DNA of 46,071 nt from Streptomyces luteolifulvus (GTDB lineage Bacteria > Actinomycetota > Actinomycetes > Streptomycetales > Streptomycetaceae). Positions 1-7,530 of this stretch are shown piece by piece; the first letter of the stretch is position 1; each line of letters opens with the position of its first letter. A program made the position numbers and the translations under genes. The stretch spans positions 1 to 46,071 of the forward strand of contig NZ_VZRB01000046.1 of NCBI RefSeq assembly GCF_008806595.1. The letters run 5' to 3'. Under the pieces are notes generated by a model. That model worked only from the letters and a program-made list of their open reading frames with translations, did not search any database and was not told where the DNA came from.

Positions 1-96
1 TTCGACCTCGCCGACACGATCATCACCGTACGTAGCCTGATCCGCCAGGCATGGACCACCCACCGCTGGGACGAACGCCCGCACCGCCGTCCATGA
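1..96 (+). CDS. C-terminal end of a probable transposase (cut by window edge)
   Basis: An open frame enters from the left edge and stops with TGA at 94-96, giving 31 residues ending in RWDERPHRRP. The basic, Trp/Arg-rich tail resembles the C-terminus of DDE transposases common in Streptomyces, but too little is visible to assign a family. The start and catalytic residues lie outside the window. The IS relics elsewhere in the window fit this reading. It could also be the tail of another DNA-binding protein. Confidence 0.35.
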   Translation, partial: FDLADTIITVRSLIRQAWTTHRWDERPHRRP

Positions 97-123
97 GTAG
101 TACACGCCTATCTGCGCGACCTC

Positions 124-543
124 TTAATCGGCAGGTTCACCGGCGAGGCGCCGAAGGCGCTGCTGGAACAGCACTACGTCGGGGGCGACCTGCGCCGCAG
201 AAGCAGCCCCCAGCTCTTCTGACACCTGCACCGCGATACGTGCTGCCGCGGCACGGTCCTGCCCGCCTTTGCTCAGCGTCACCGGGCCGCCGACTGAGCC
301 GGAGAGCATCGGAGCCCAGGACGGCGAACAGGAAACGCCCAGGCCCATTCCCCTGCTGTGGCCGTTGATCTGTGCAGCTGTCCTGATCGGCCCGGGGCTG
401 GCAGCGACGATCTGATCCGCCGTCAACCACTCGCCGTCCGGCCCCCGGAACCAGTGCCGTACGGCCCACCCACCGGGGGTCGTACGGCACTTGGGACGTC
501 TTGGCCGGAGGCGTTGTCTGGGATCGTCGGAGGAGGCTGTCAT
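124..543 (-). CDS. Hypothetical protein or gene fragment, start unclear
   Basis: I do not recognise this frame. It has the GC-rich third positions of real coding sequence and a plausible protein (a Trp-rich stretch WAVRHWFRGPDGEWL, then an Ala-rich helical C-terminus), ending at TAA (124-126). The only ATG in frame (541-543) lies on top of the start codon and ribosome binding site of the lipoprotein gene on the other strand. Residues 1-25 are therefore doubtful, and the gene may have lost its true 5' end. The other minus-strand frame over this interval lacks coding character. It may be a relic left by the insertion events at the window edge. Confidence 0.3.
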   Translation of the reverse strand: MTASSDDPRQRLRPRRPKCRTTPGGWAVRHWFRGPDGEWLTADQIVAASPGPIRTAAQINGHSRGMGLGVSCSPSWAPMLSGSVGGPVTLSKGGQDRAAAARIAVQVSEELGAASAAQVAPDVVLFQQRLRRLAGEPAD

Positions 544-1546
544 GCGTACCGAAATCTCCACCAGGCGCACGTTCCGCCGGCCGCGTCGACCGATCGTCCT
601 GGTCGTGGCCGCCCTGCTGCTGTCCACTGCGACGAGCGCGTGCGACAGCGACACCGGCGAGTCGGGCTCCTCGCCCGGCGCCGGCCGACCAAGCTCACCG
701 AGCACGGGCGGCACCAGCGGGGGCTCCGGCGAGGGGGGGACCAGCACACCCGGCCGGGACGGGACCACCGGACCCGGTACCCCCCAGGCGCCGCGCACAT
801 CGGCGTCGCCGACGACCCCTGGCGGTGGACAGCGCCAAGTGCGCGCGTCCGTGTACTTCCTGCACGGGGAGAAGGTCTCGCCCGCCCCGCGCACAGTAGC
901 TCCGCCCACCACCGCGGCCGGTGCGCTGCGCGCCCTGCTGGCCGGGCCCAGCTCCTACGAACGCGGCCACGGGCGAACGACGACCATTCCCGCGGGCACG
1001 ACGCTCAACTCGGTCGTGGTGAACCGCCACGTGGCCACGGTGGATCTGTCCGGGCGGTACGACGACGGCGGCGGAAGCCTGTCGATGCGGGCCCGGCTTG
1101 CCCAGGTGGTGTTCACCGCGACCCGCTTCCCGGCCATCGAGAAGGTGCGATTCGAGCTGGACGGCAAGCCCGTGACGTCCTTCGGCGGCGAGGGCATCGT
1201 CCTCAACGGCCCTGTCGGCCGTGCGGACTTCGAGGACCTGGCGCCACTGATCCTTGTCGAGTCGCCGCTGATCGGCGACACCATCCGCACTCCCGTGCGG
1301 GTGTGGGGGAGCGCCAACACGTTCGAGGCGACCCTCCGTCTGAAGATCACCGACGCCGCGGGGCGCACTGCGGCGAACATCTACGCCACGGCGACGTCCG
1401 GCACCGGCACCCGCGGCACGTTCGACGTTACGTTCCCCTACAAGGCGACCCGCTCGGGAGCCGGAAAGCTCACGGCCTACTGGGAGTCCCCGGAGGACGG
1501 CCACGCCGTCATAGAGGACACCGTGCCCCTTACGGTCAGGCGCTGA
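542..1546 (+). CDS. GerMN/Gmad2-domain lipoprotein
   Basis: This gene encodes a 334-residue exported lipoprotein. An Arg-rich n-region and a hydrophobic segment (about residues 18-33) end at a lipobox-like TSAC with Cys34 as the probable lipidation site. Residues 35-110 are a low-complexity Gly/Ser/Thr/Pro linker. Then comes a GerMN domain (about 115-225, with AAGALRALLAGP and VVVNRHVATVDLSG) and an immunoglobulin-like Gmad2 domain (about 235-334). In spore formers these domains occur in germination and spore-envelope proteins; in actinomycetes the role is mostly unknown, probably binding a cell-envelope ligand. The start is fixed by GGAGGAGG shortly upstream of the ATG. It stands alone, with decayed genes downstream. 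Confidence 0.88.
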   Translation: MRTEISTRRTFRRPRRPIVLVVAALLLSTATSACDSDTGESGSSPGAGRPSSPSTGGTSGGSGEGGTSTPGRDGTTGPGTPQAPRTSASPTTPGGGQRQVRASVYFLHGEKVSPAPRTVAPPTTAAGALRALLAGPSSYERGHGRTTTIPAGTTLNSVVVNRHVATVDLSGRYDDGGGSLSMRARLAQVVFTATRFPAIEKVRFELDGKPVTSFGGEGIVLNGPVGRADFEDLAPLILVESPLIGDTIRTPVRVWGSANTFEATLRLKITDAAGRTAANIYATATSGTGTRGTFDVTFPYKATRSGAGKLTAYWESPEDGHAVIEDTVPLTVRR

Positions 1547-1692
1547 CGGCGAATCCGTTCGCTGCCCACTTGTACAGACCACGCAGGGAGAAGCCATGGA
1601 GCCATGGCCGTCATGTCTTCCTCGGCCCTTGACCACACCGTCCGTGGCACTGCCATGGCCGACCGGCCACACCCGAGAAGGAGAGCGACGTC

Positions 1693-1875
1693 ATGACCAC
1701 CGTGGTGCCGAGCGCGACGGACCGGCCGACGCATGCCCGGCCCGCGCTGCTCACGTTCCTGGGCGGCGTGGAGACCGTCACCGGCAGCAGTTTCTCGTCG
1801 AGAGCCACCACGCGCGCGTCCTCTTTGACTGCGGACCTTCCAGGGCCTCGCCAACGTGCGTCGGCGCCACTGGCG
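1693..1875 (+). pseudogene. Relic of an MBL-fold RNA/DNA-processing exonuclease
   Basis: Only the first 60 or so codons survive. The ATG at 1693 has an AAGGAG upstream and opens into LLTFLGGVETVTGS, the characteristic N-terminus of metallo-beta-lactamase/beta-CASP exonucleases of the YSH1/RNase J-like group. The reading then jumps frame to QFLVESHHARVLFDCG and jumps again to FQGLANVRRRHW, so two indels occur within about 100 bp. After about 1875 similarity stops and the DNA continues as the opposite-strand end of a flavodoxin relic. The catalytic HxHxDH region is absent, so the product cannot be active. Confidence 0.72.
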
Positions 1876-2134
1876 CGGTCCTACGCTGAAGATCCACACG
1901 GGCTGGCGGCCGAGCACGTCGAGGTTGCCGCGGACGAAGGCCCTGGCCGATTCCAGCCAGGCCTGCCCGTGCACGGCACTGCCGAGGACGAACGCGCCGT
2001 ACGCGTCGGAGTCGTCCACGGTTTCCACGCCCTTGCCTCGGCCGTCAGCCCGGCCTTGCTCAAGGTGTCGGCCAAGTGTTGGGTGATCTCGCGGGTCGAA
2101 CCATGGGCTGTCGCGTATCCCACCAGATGTCCAT
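1870..2134 (-). pseudogene. Relic of a flavodoxin-domain protein
   Basis: On the minus strand an ATG at 2134 with a GAGGTGA ribosome binding site opens a flavodoxin-like sequence. The expected MDILVGYATAHGSTREI is broken by a one-base deletion after codon 3. The frame then reads VGYATAHGSTREITQHLAD, shifts again near 2030, and resumes as VETVDDSDAYGAFVLGSAVH and QPVWIFSVGP before the match ends at about 1875. The FMN phosphate loop (TAHGSTREI) is still visible. With two indels and no C-terminal half this is a dead gene. Flavodoxin-domain proteins of this type are common in actinobacterial hypoxia islands, so it may once have belonged to the neighbouring cluster. Confidence 0.72.
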
Positions 2135-2153
2135 GACGTCACCTCGCGCTTCC

Positions 2154-2678
2154 TCACCCCGCCCGTTGCGCGGGCCGGCTCGGTGCGGAAGTGGCAGTCA
2201 CGACCGTCCTGAGCCGTGGCGCGGACCGGTCGGAGACGGGCACGGTCACCACCGGGACGGTCGCGTGCCGCAGGCAGGCGCGGCCCACCGAGCCGATGGC
2301 GGGCAGTTCGTACTGTCCGTGGGCCCTGCGCCCCAGAGCCAGCAGAAGGGCTCCCCGCGCCTGCTGGGGCAGCACCCTCGCGGGAGGCCCTTCGACCAGT
2401 ACGACCCGTACGGCATTGTCGATCCGCGGACCGAAGGCCCTCCGCACTGCCGAGGCGAGGAGTTCGGCGGCCTGCTCGCGCTCCTCGGCGACCGTGGGAC
2501 GGGCTGAAGCCGGGGCGTAGGGCGCGAAGCGGCGTGCGGTCGGCTCCCAGGCGTGGACGGCGACCACCTCCGTGTGCAGGGTGCGCGCCTGTTGGACGGC
2601 CCAGCGCAGGGCGGCCACGGCCGCCTCGGATCCGTCGACGCCCACCACAATGCCGTTGCTGTCGGAGAGTCGGGTCAT
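2154..2678 (-). CDS. Single-domain universal stress protein
   Basis: This is a 174-residue UspA-family protein. The N-terminal strand-loop VVGVDGSEAAVAALRWA is the standard Usp opening, and the C-terminus keeps GSVGRACLRHATVPVVTVP. The ATP-binding loop (normally G-2x-G-9x-G-S/T) is altered to GRRAHGQYELPAIGS, so nucleotide binding is uncertain. The ATG at 2678 follows GGGAGG and is preferred over longer in-frame starts. Usp proteins are soluble cytoplasmic nucleotide-sensing or stress-survival factors, often induced by hypoxia in actinobacteria. The gene is transcribed leftwards on its own. Two imperfect copies of the island's 14-bp palindrome (2735-2748 and 2756-2769) lie just upstream. Confidence 0.85.
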   Translation of the reverse strand: MTRLSDSNGIVVGVDGSEAAVAALRWAVQQARTLHTEVVAVHAWEPTARRFAPYAPASARPTVAEEREQAAELLASAVRRAFGPRIDNAVRVVLVEGPPARVLPQQARGALLLALGRRAHGQYELPAIGSVGRACLRHATVPVVTVPVSDRSAPRLRTVVTATSAPSRPAQRAG

Positions 2679-2734
2679 GGCAGCCTCCCGGATGGCCTCT
2701 CTCCCACAGTGGCCCCGGCCGGCGGGCCGTGCGT

Positions 2735-2769
2735 GGGCCGAGTGGCACCATGCTCGTGTCGAACGGCCC
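2735..2769. promoter_or_regulatory. Two imperfect DevR/OsdR-like palindromes upstream of usp
   Basis: GGGCCGAGTGGCAC (2735-2748) and GTGTCGAACGGCCC (2756-2769) each keep one perfect GGGCCG or CGGCCC arm and four of six matches in the other. They lie 57-91 bases upstream of the Usp start codon, a suitable position for an activator. They match the pattern of the perfect palindromes at 7434 and 18180. Assignment to a DevR-type regulator is inference. Confidence 0.45.
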
Positions 2770-2819
2770 TTGATGGACAGCACCGTCACCACGGGGACGC
2801 CCGCTTCCCCGATCTGTGA

Positions 2820-3995
2820 TCACGCCCCGGTGCTGGTCGTCAGGCGGTGCCGCAGCGCCAGGGACGCGAGGGTGACGAGGCCGGCTGCGAAGGCCGTGAG
2901 GACGGCGAGGTCGCGCAGGATGGCGGGCAGGTCCCCGCCCCGGGAGAGCAGCGTCGTCCACGCGTCGACGGCCCATGCGTGCGGTACCGCGTGCCCGGCG
3001 GTGCGCAGCCAGTCGGGGACCAGGGCCAGGGGCCACATGCAGCCGCCGAGCATGCCCAGTCCGATGCCGACGGCGGGGCCTATGGCGTGCACCTGTTCGG
3101 GTGTACGGAACAGTGCTCCCGCCAGCACACCGGCGCCGGTGCCCACCAGCGCCCACACGGCGACCAGGGCTCCGGCCGCGAGCGGATCGCCCCAGGCGAC
3201 ATCGAAGGCCAGCGCTCCTATGCCGATGATCAGTACGGACTGCAGCAGGGCCAGCAGCAGATAGGCGACGGTCTCGCCGAACACCAGGGTGCGGGCCGAG
3301 ACGGGCGCCGCCAGCGCCCGCGCGTACACCCCCGTCCGGCGCGTCTGCACGATGGTCGCACCACCCGCCAGAGCGTTGATGAACACGAACAGCACCAGCA
3401 TGGTCGGGGTGCTGTAGCTGTAGCCCAACGGGAGGAAGTCGCTCTGGCCGTTGACGGTCTCACTGCGTACGGCGATGGGGGCCGCGGCCTGTTCGGCGCC
3501 ACGGGCCAGCGTCAGATTGTCGTCGAAGGCGCCGCCGGTCACGTCGCCCGCGAAGCGGGCCGCCTGCAGACGCGCCGCGTGCTCGGCCACCACGGCCGAC
3601 ACCGACGACACGGCCCCGTGCCCGGCGCTGCCCGAGGGCTCCACCAGCACCCGAACGGTGACGGACCGCCCGGCTCGCACGTCCGCGTCGAGTCCGGACG
3701 GCACCAGCACCACCGCGTCCAGCTCGGCGCGGCGCAACGCGGTCGTCGCGTCGGCCGCGGTGTCGTAGGTACGGGTGCGCAGCCCGGGAGAATCCTGCAG
3801 GTCCGCGGTCAACTCCGCGGCGACGGGGCCGGGTCGGGCCGAGGGGACGAGACCGATGCGGAACTGGTCGAAGCCGCTGACCGTCACGCCGATGACGACG
3901 ATGATCGCCACCGGGAGCAGCACCATGAAGAACAGCGCGGTACGGTCGCGCAGTACGCGCAGGAGGGTGGCCCGGGTCACGGCGAGCGCGGTCAT
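2820..3995 (-). CDS. ABC-2 type exporter permease (second subunit)
   Basis: This 391-residue integral membrane protein has the ABC-2/YhhJ layout: one N-terminal membrane helix (about 18-40), a large extracytoplasmic domain (about 45-210), then five or more hydrophobic segments up to the C-terminus (LVLFVFINALAGGATIV, LVFGETVAYLLLALLQ and so on). Its ATG (3995) overlaps the upstream permease stop by four bases (ATGA), so the two are translationally coupled and probably form a heterodimeric channel driven by the ATPase at 5168-6145. The substrate is unknown; this family exports drugs, lipids or peptides. It ends 142 bases before the Usp gene start. Confidence 0.85.
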   Translation of the reverse strand: MTALAVTRATLLRVLRDRTALFFMVLLPVAIIVVIGVTVSGFDQFRIGLVPSARPGPVAAELTADLQDSPGLRTRTYDTAADATTALRRAELDAVVLVPSGLDADVRAGRSVTVRVLVEPSGSAGHGAVSSVSAVVAEHAARLQAARFAGDVTGGAFDDNLTLARGAEQAAAPIAVRSETVNGQSDFLPLGYSYSTPTMLVLFVFINALAGGATIVQTRRTGVYARALAAPVSARTLVFGETVAYLLLALLQSVLIIGIGALAFDVAWGDPLAAGALVAVWALVGTGAGVLAGALFRTPEQVHAIGPAVGIGLGMLGGCMWPLALVPDWLRTAGHAVPHAWAVDAWTTLLSRGGDLPAILRDLAVLTAFAAGLVTLASLALRHRLTTSTGA

Positions 3996-5161
3996 GTCGT
4001 CCTCCTCAGCCGAAGGAGCACAGCCGTCAGTGCGGCCACGGCTGCCGAGAACGCTGCGATGCCGAGCAGCGGGGCGCCGACGGCGTCCCAGCCGCGCACC
4101 CCCGTGCCGAGGTCGGTGAATCCGCGCAGGGCCCAGCCGTTGGGCGTGAACAGCGCGAGGCGGCGGATCATCGGCGTGCTGCCGGAGGCGAAGACGAAGT
4201 TGCCACCGAGCAGGACGAGGGCGAACACGAGGACGGACGCCAGCCCCTGCGCCTGTTGCTCGGTGCGCACGAGAGCGATGACCAGCGCGGTCAGACACAC
4301 CATGCACACTGCCATGGCCACGCTGAGGGCCGCGACGCCGACCGGGTCCGCCCAGCGCGCACCGAAGGCGAGCCACGACACGAGCGTGACCGTGAGGAGT
4401 CCGGCCAGGCTGTAGACGAACGTCGACACGGACTTGCCGATCAGCAGCGCACCCCGCCCGACGGGCGCCGCGGAGATCCGGTCGAGGGTGCCCTGCTGCT
4501 GCTCGACGAAGTAGCCGCGGGCCCCGAAACCGACGGTGAACAGAACGAAGAACATGCCCATGCTCGGCCCGAAGTAGCTGATCACCTTCAGCGGGTCGTC
4601 GGGCAGCCCCTGTGCCCGGACTTGTTCAGGCAGATGCAACAGGGCTGCCTTGGCGGCGAGTTGCGGGATGTCCGTCTGTGAGGCGCCCGCGGCGACGGCC
4701 GTGGCGACCGACAGCCGGTCGGCGTTGACCTGCGCGACGTACGACTCGGTGACCGCCCGGGCGAGCTGCGCCTGCAGGCCGTAGTCGACGCTGTCCAGAA
4801 CGGTGAGGGGTGTGGCCCTGCCACCGTGCAACGCCGCACTGAACCCCTCGGGCACGACGATCGCGGCGTGCACGCCGCCCGCGTCCACCGCCCGTCGGGC
4901 GGCGCTCTCGTCGTCGTACGCCCGCACATGGACCGTGTCCGCGAGTTCCGGACTCTTCAGCACCTCGGTGAGGCCGACAGCGGCCGGGCCCCGGTCCAGG
5001 TCCACGACGCCGATGTTCGCGCGGAACTCGGAGTTGTTGTTGAACGCCAGGGCCATCAGGGCGGAGATCAGCACCGGGGCCAGGAACACGATCACCCAGG
5101 CGGACCGGTCGCGCAGGCGCTGCCGCAGGTCCTTGGCGGCGATGGCGAGGACGGCGGACAC
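3992..5161 (-). CDS. ABC-2 type exporter permease (first subunit)
   Basis: This 389-residue protein starts at GTG (5161), six bases after the ATPase stop. One membrane helix near residues 20-42 is followed by an extracytoplasmic domain (about 45-215) and a C-terminal ABC-2 membrane region with repeated hydrophobic helices. FVEQQQGTLDRISAAPVGR is the cytoplasmic coupling loop typical of the family. It partners with the downstream permease. The order ATPase-permease-permease with minimal spacing indicates one operon read leftwards. Export of a small molecule or envelope component is inferred from family only. Confidence 0.87.
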   Translation of the reverse strand: MSAVLAIAAKDLRQRLRDRSAWVIVFLAPVLISALMALAFNNNSEFRANIGVVDLDRGPAAVGLTEVLKSPELADTVHVRAYDDESAARRAVDAGGVHAAIVVPEGFSAALHGGRATPLTVLDSVDYGLQAQLARAVTESYVAQVNADRLSVATAVAAGASQTDIPQLAAKAALLHLPEQVRAQGLPDDPLKVISYFGPSMGMFFVLFTVGFGARGYFVEQQQGTLDRISAAPVGRGALLIGKSVSTFVYSLAGLLTVTLVSWLAFGARWADPVGVAALSVAMAVCMVCLTALVIALVRTEQQAQGLASVLVFALVLLGGNFVFASGSTPMIRRLALFTPNGWALRGFTDLGTGVRGWDAVGAPLLGIAAFSAAVAALTAVLLRLRRTT

Positions 5162-5167
5162 GACGGC

Positions 5168-6145
5168 TCATTCCCTCAGCGCGGTGCCGGTCAGGTGGAG
5201 GAAGACCGATTCCAGGTCGGGCTCGTCGATCTCCACGCTGCGGACGCCGACGCCCTGCTCGTGGGCGAGGTCGAGCAGGTCGGGCAGCAGACTGCGCGCG
5301 TCCTTGACGACCAGCTCCACCACGTCCCCGTGCTCGCCGCTGCGGGCCGCACCCTCGATCCGCGCCATGCGCCGGCACGCCTTTGCGTACGCCGTCAGGT
5401 TTCCGACGGCGGTCAGCCGCACCCGGTCGCGTTCGGCCACCAGCGCCACCAGTTCCCGCGGGGTGCCCTCGGCGACCAGACGGCCCCGGTCGATGATCCC
5501 CACGCGGTCGCACAGGCGCTCCGCCTCCTCCATGTAGTGGGTCGTGTACAGGACGGCCATGCCTTCCTCGCCGAACCGGTGGACGCTCTCGAGGATCGCG
5601 TGCCGGCTCTGCGGATCGACGCCGACCGTCGGCTCGTCCAGCACGAGCAGGGTGGGGGAGTGCACCAGCCCGGCGCCGATGTTGAGCCGCCGGCGCATGC
5701 CGCCGGACAGCGAGTCGACGCGGTCACCGGCCCGGGAACCCAGGTCGACGAGGTGCAGCACCTCGTCGACGCGGCGCTCCAGCCGGCGGCGCGGCAGCCG
5801 GTAGAGCCTGCCGAAGAAGCGGAGGTTCTCGCGGACGCTGAGGTCGGGGTAGAGGGCCACGTCCTGCGGGACGAAGCCGATGAGCTGCTTGGCCGGTCCG
5901 GCGGCGGTGCTCATCGCGCGCCCCGCCACGTACACGGACCCTGCGTCGGGGCGCAGCAGCCCGCAGACCATCCTGATCGTCGTCGTCTTCCCCGCGCCGT
6001 TGGGCCCGAGCAGACCGTACGTCTCACCCGGTGCGATGCGCATACTCACGTCGTCGACGGCGGTCCGCTCGCCGAACCGCCGGACGAGGTGCGCACATTC
6101 GAGCACGGCCTGCCGACTGCTTGCGTGTCCCGTGGGGGCGCTCAT
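5168..6145 (-). CDS. ABC-2 exporter ATP-binding protein
   Basis: This 325-residue ATPase is the first gene of the exporter operon. It shows a Walker A motif GPNGAGKTT, a Q-loop at FVPQDVALYP, the signature LSGGM, Walker B LLVLDEP and a switch His in YTTHYMEEAE. The C-terminal 90 residues form the accessory domain seen in drug-efflux ATPases of the CcmA/DrrA type, ending with LESVFLHLTG. The ATG at 6145 is chosen because GAGGTGAT lies just upstream. The gene diverges from a two-domain Usp gene, and the shared 349-base region holds two copies of the GGGCCG-type palindrome. Confidence 0.92.
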   Translation of the reverse strand: MSAPTGHASSRQAVLECAHLVRRFGERTAVDDVSMRIAPGETYGLLGPNGAGKTTTIRMVCGLLRPDAGSVYVAGRAMSTAAGPAKQLIGFVPQDVALYPDLSVRENLRFFGRLYRLPRRRLERRVDEVLHLVDLGSRAGDRVDSLSGGMRRRLNIGAGLVHSPTLLVLDEPTVGVDPQSRHAILESVHRFGEEGMAVLYTTHYMEEAERLCDRVGIIDRGRLVAEGTPRELVALVAERDRVRLTAVGNLTAYAKACRRMARIEGAARSGEHGDVVELVVKDARSLLPDLLDLAHEQGVGVRSVEIDEPDLESVFLHLTGTALRE

Positions 6146-6280
6146 GACATCACCTCGGCGGCGGGGACCTCGAGCCGGTGACCTCACCGACGCATTCCGA
6201 CGAGCCGTCGGAAGGGCCGCGCGGATCTCAGCCTTGTCGCTGTGCCACGGTTGCGGCAGGGGCCGCCCGGGCCACCCGGA

Positions 6281-6294
6281 GGGCCGCCCGGCCC
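6281..6294. promoter_or_regulatory. Perfect-arm DevR/OsdR-like palindrome
   Basis: GGGCCGCCCGGCCC consists of perfectly complementary six-base arms around a CC centre. It lies 136 bases upstream of the exporter ATPase start and about 200 upstream of the Usp start. Arm length and spacing equal the DevR box. The function is inferred. Confidence 0.5.
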
Positions 6295-6387
6295 ATCCCG
6301 TGTGCCCGAGCCGTTCACGAAAGGCACGACGACCACATCCCGGTGATGACCCGTGCAGGCGACACATCCACGACGACACGACGCCCA

Positions 6388-6401
6388 GGGCCGAAGGGCC
6401 C
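6388..6401. promoter_or_regulatory. DevR/OsdR-like palindrome upstream of usp
   Basis: GGGCCGAAGGGCCC has arms matching at five of six positions around an AA centre. It lies 94 bases upstream of the Usp ATG at 6495, the best-placed site for activating that gene. Binding is inferred from similarity to the other sites. Confidence 0.5.
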
Positions 6402-6494
6402 CCGGAAAGGACTGTGCGGCTCCTGCGCCGAGGCCCTCTCCGGGGCCAGTCTTGACCAGGAGGCAAACAGGTCCGTACGCAGGAGGTGCGCATC

Positions 6495-7397
6495 ATGGTT
6501 CGGTATGTCGCCGCGGGAGTCGACGGATCCCCCGAGAGCCTCGCGGCCGCACACTGGGCGGCCCGGGAGGCGCTGCGTCGGGGAGCGGCGCTGCAGCTGA
6601 TCCACGCCTGGAAGTGGTACCCGCGCCCGCCTGCCTCGGTGCCGATGGGCAGCACCCAGCGCGGGTGGGCCGAGCAGACGCTGGACGAGGCCGGGCGAAG
6701 CGTCCGCGCCGCACACCCGGGCCTGAACGTCGTCGGTCGACTGGAGACCGGCTCCGCGGTCGACGCCCTGCTCGCCTCGGAACCGGAGCTGCTGGTGCTC
6801 GGCTCCCGAGGTATCGGCGGCGTCGCCGGATTCATCATCGGTTCGGTGTCCCAGCGGGTCGTCGCCCGGTCCGCACGCCCCGTGGTGCTCGTTCGGGCGC
6901 GCGAGACCGCCGCCGACGAGCACCTGCCGGCGCTCGACGGGGTATCACCGGAGGAGATCCCCGAGATCCCCTTCCGTGACGTCGTTCTCGGCCTGGACAC
7001 CGGGCAACCCTGCGACGAGCTGATCGAGTTCGCCTTCGAGGCCGCCCGGCGCTGCGGTGCCGGTCTGCGGGTGGTGCATGCCTACAGCGTCCCGCCGTAC
7101 TTCGACACGGAGATCCGTACGGGCAAGCCGTCCGGACCGGAGATCCTCGCGGCGCAGGAACGCTCCGTCATCGCGACGCTGCGCCCGTGGTGCGAGAAGT
7201 TTCCCGGGGTCTTGGTGGTCGAGAGCGTTGTCGAGGGGCGGGCCGCTTCCGAACTCGTGCGTGCGTCCTACGGAGCCTCCCTCGTCGTCGTGGGACGGCG
7301 GATACGGGACAGCCGCCTGGGAACCCACATCGGCCCCGTGACGCACGCGGCGCTGCATCACGTCCGCTGCCCGGTCGCCGTCGTCCCTCATACGTGA
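6495..7397 (+). CDS. Two-domain universal stress protein
   Basis: This 300-residue tandem Usp starts at ATG 6495, nine bases after AGGAGG; an in-frame GTG at 6486 is too close to that site. Domain 1 (about 1-145) opens with AAGVDGSPESLAAAHWA and has an intact ATP loop, GSRGIGGVAGFIIGSVSQ. Domain 2 (about 160-300) opens with VVLGLDTGQPCDELIEFA and has a degenerate loop (GRRIRDSRLGTHIGPV), so probably only the first half binds ATP. Usp tandem proteins of this kind are core members of the mycobacterial DosR regulon. A Pat-type acetyltransferase gene follows in the same direction after 133 bases. Confidence 0.9.
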   Translation: MVRYVAAGVDGSPESLAAAHWAAREALRRGAALQLIHAWKWYPRPPASVPMGSTQRGWAEQTLDEAGRSVRAAHPGLNVVGRLETGSAVDALLASEPELLVLGSRGIGGVAGFIIGSVSQRVVARSARPVVLVRARETAADEHLPALDGVSPEEIPEIPFRDVVLGLDTGQPCDELIEFAFEAARRCGAGLRVVHAYSVPPYFDTEIRTGKPSGPEILAAQERSVIATLRPWCEKFPGVLVVESVVEGRAASELVRASYGASLVVVGRRIRDSRLGTHIGPVTHAALHHVRCPVAVVPHT

Positions 7398-7433
7398 CCC
7401 CGGACCGACCGGCCGTACCGGTGGCGTGAGTCA

Positions 7434-7447
7434 GGGCCGACCGGCCC
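7434..7447. promoter_or_regulatory. Perfect-arm DevR/OsdR-like palindrome upstream of Pat-type gene
   Basis: GGGCCGACCGGCCC has fully complementary six-base arms around AC. It lies 84 bases upstream of the ATG at 7531 and 37 bases after the preceding Usp stop. The spacing suits an activator site for the acetyltransferase/CBS gene pair. Confidence 0.52.
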
Positions 7448-7530
7448 CCCGTCGGCCCCGTACAGCCCATGGGCCGAGCACCTGATCCGTCGGACCCTCG
7501 AAGTGCGAGGATGCTGGGAGGAGACGTGTG

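Larger units (their letters stand above)
6146..6494. other. Divergent intergenic region with regulatory palindromes
   Basis: This region separates the leftward exporter operon from the rightward Usp gene and contains no credible gene. It holds the palindromes at 6281-6294 and 6388-6401, further GGGCC/GGCCC half sites (for example near 6259-6275), and the ribosome binding site AGGAGG at 6481-6486 for the Usp gene. Confidence 0.6.
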
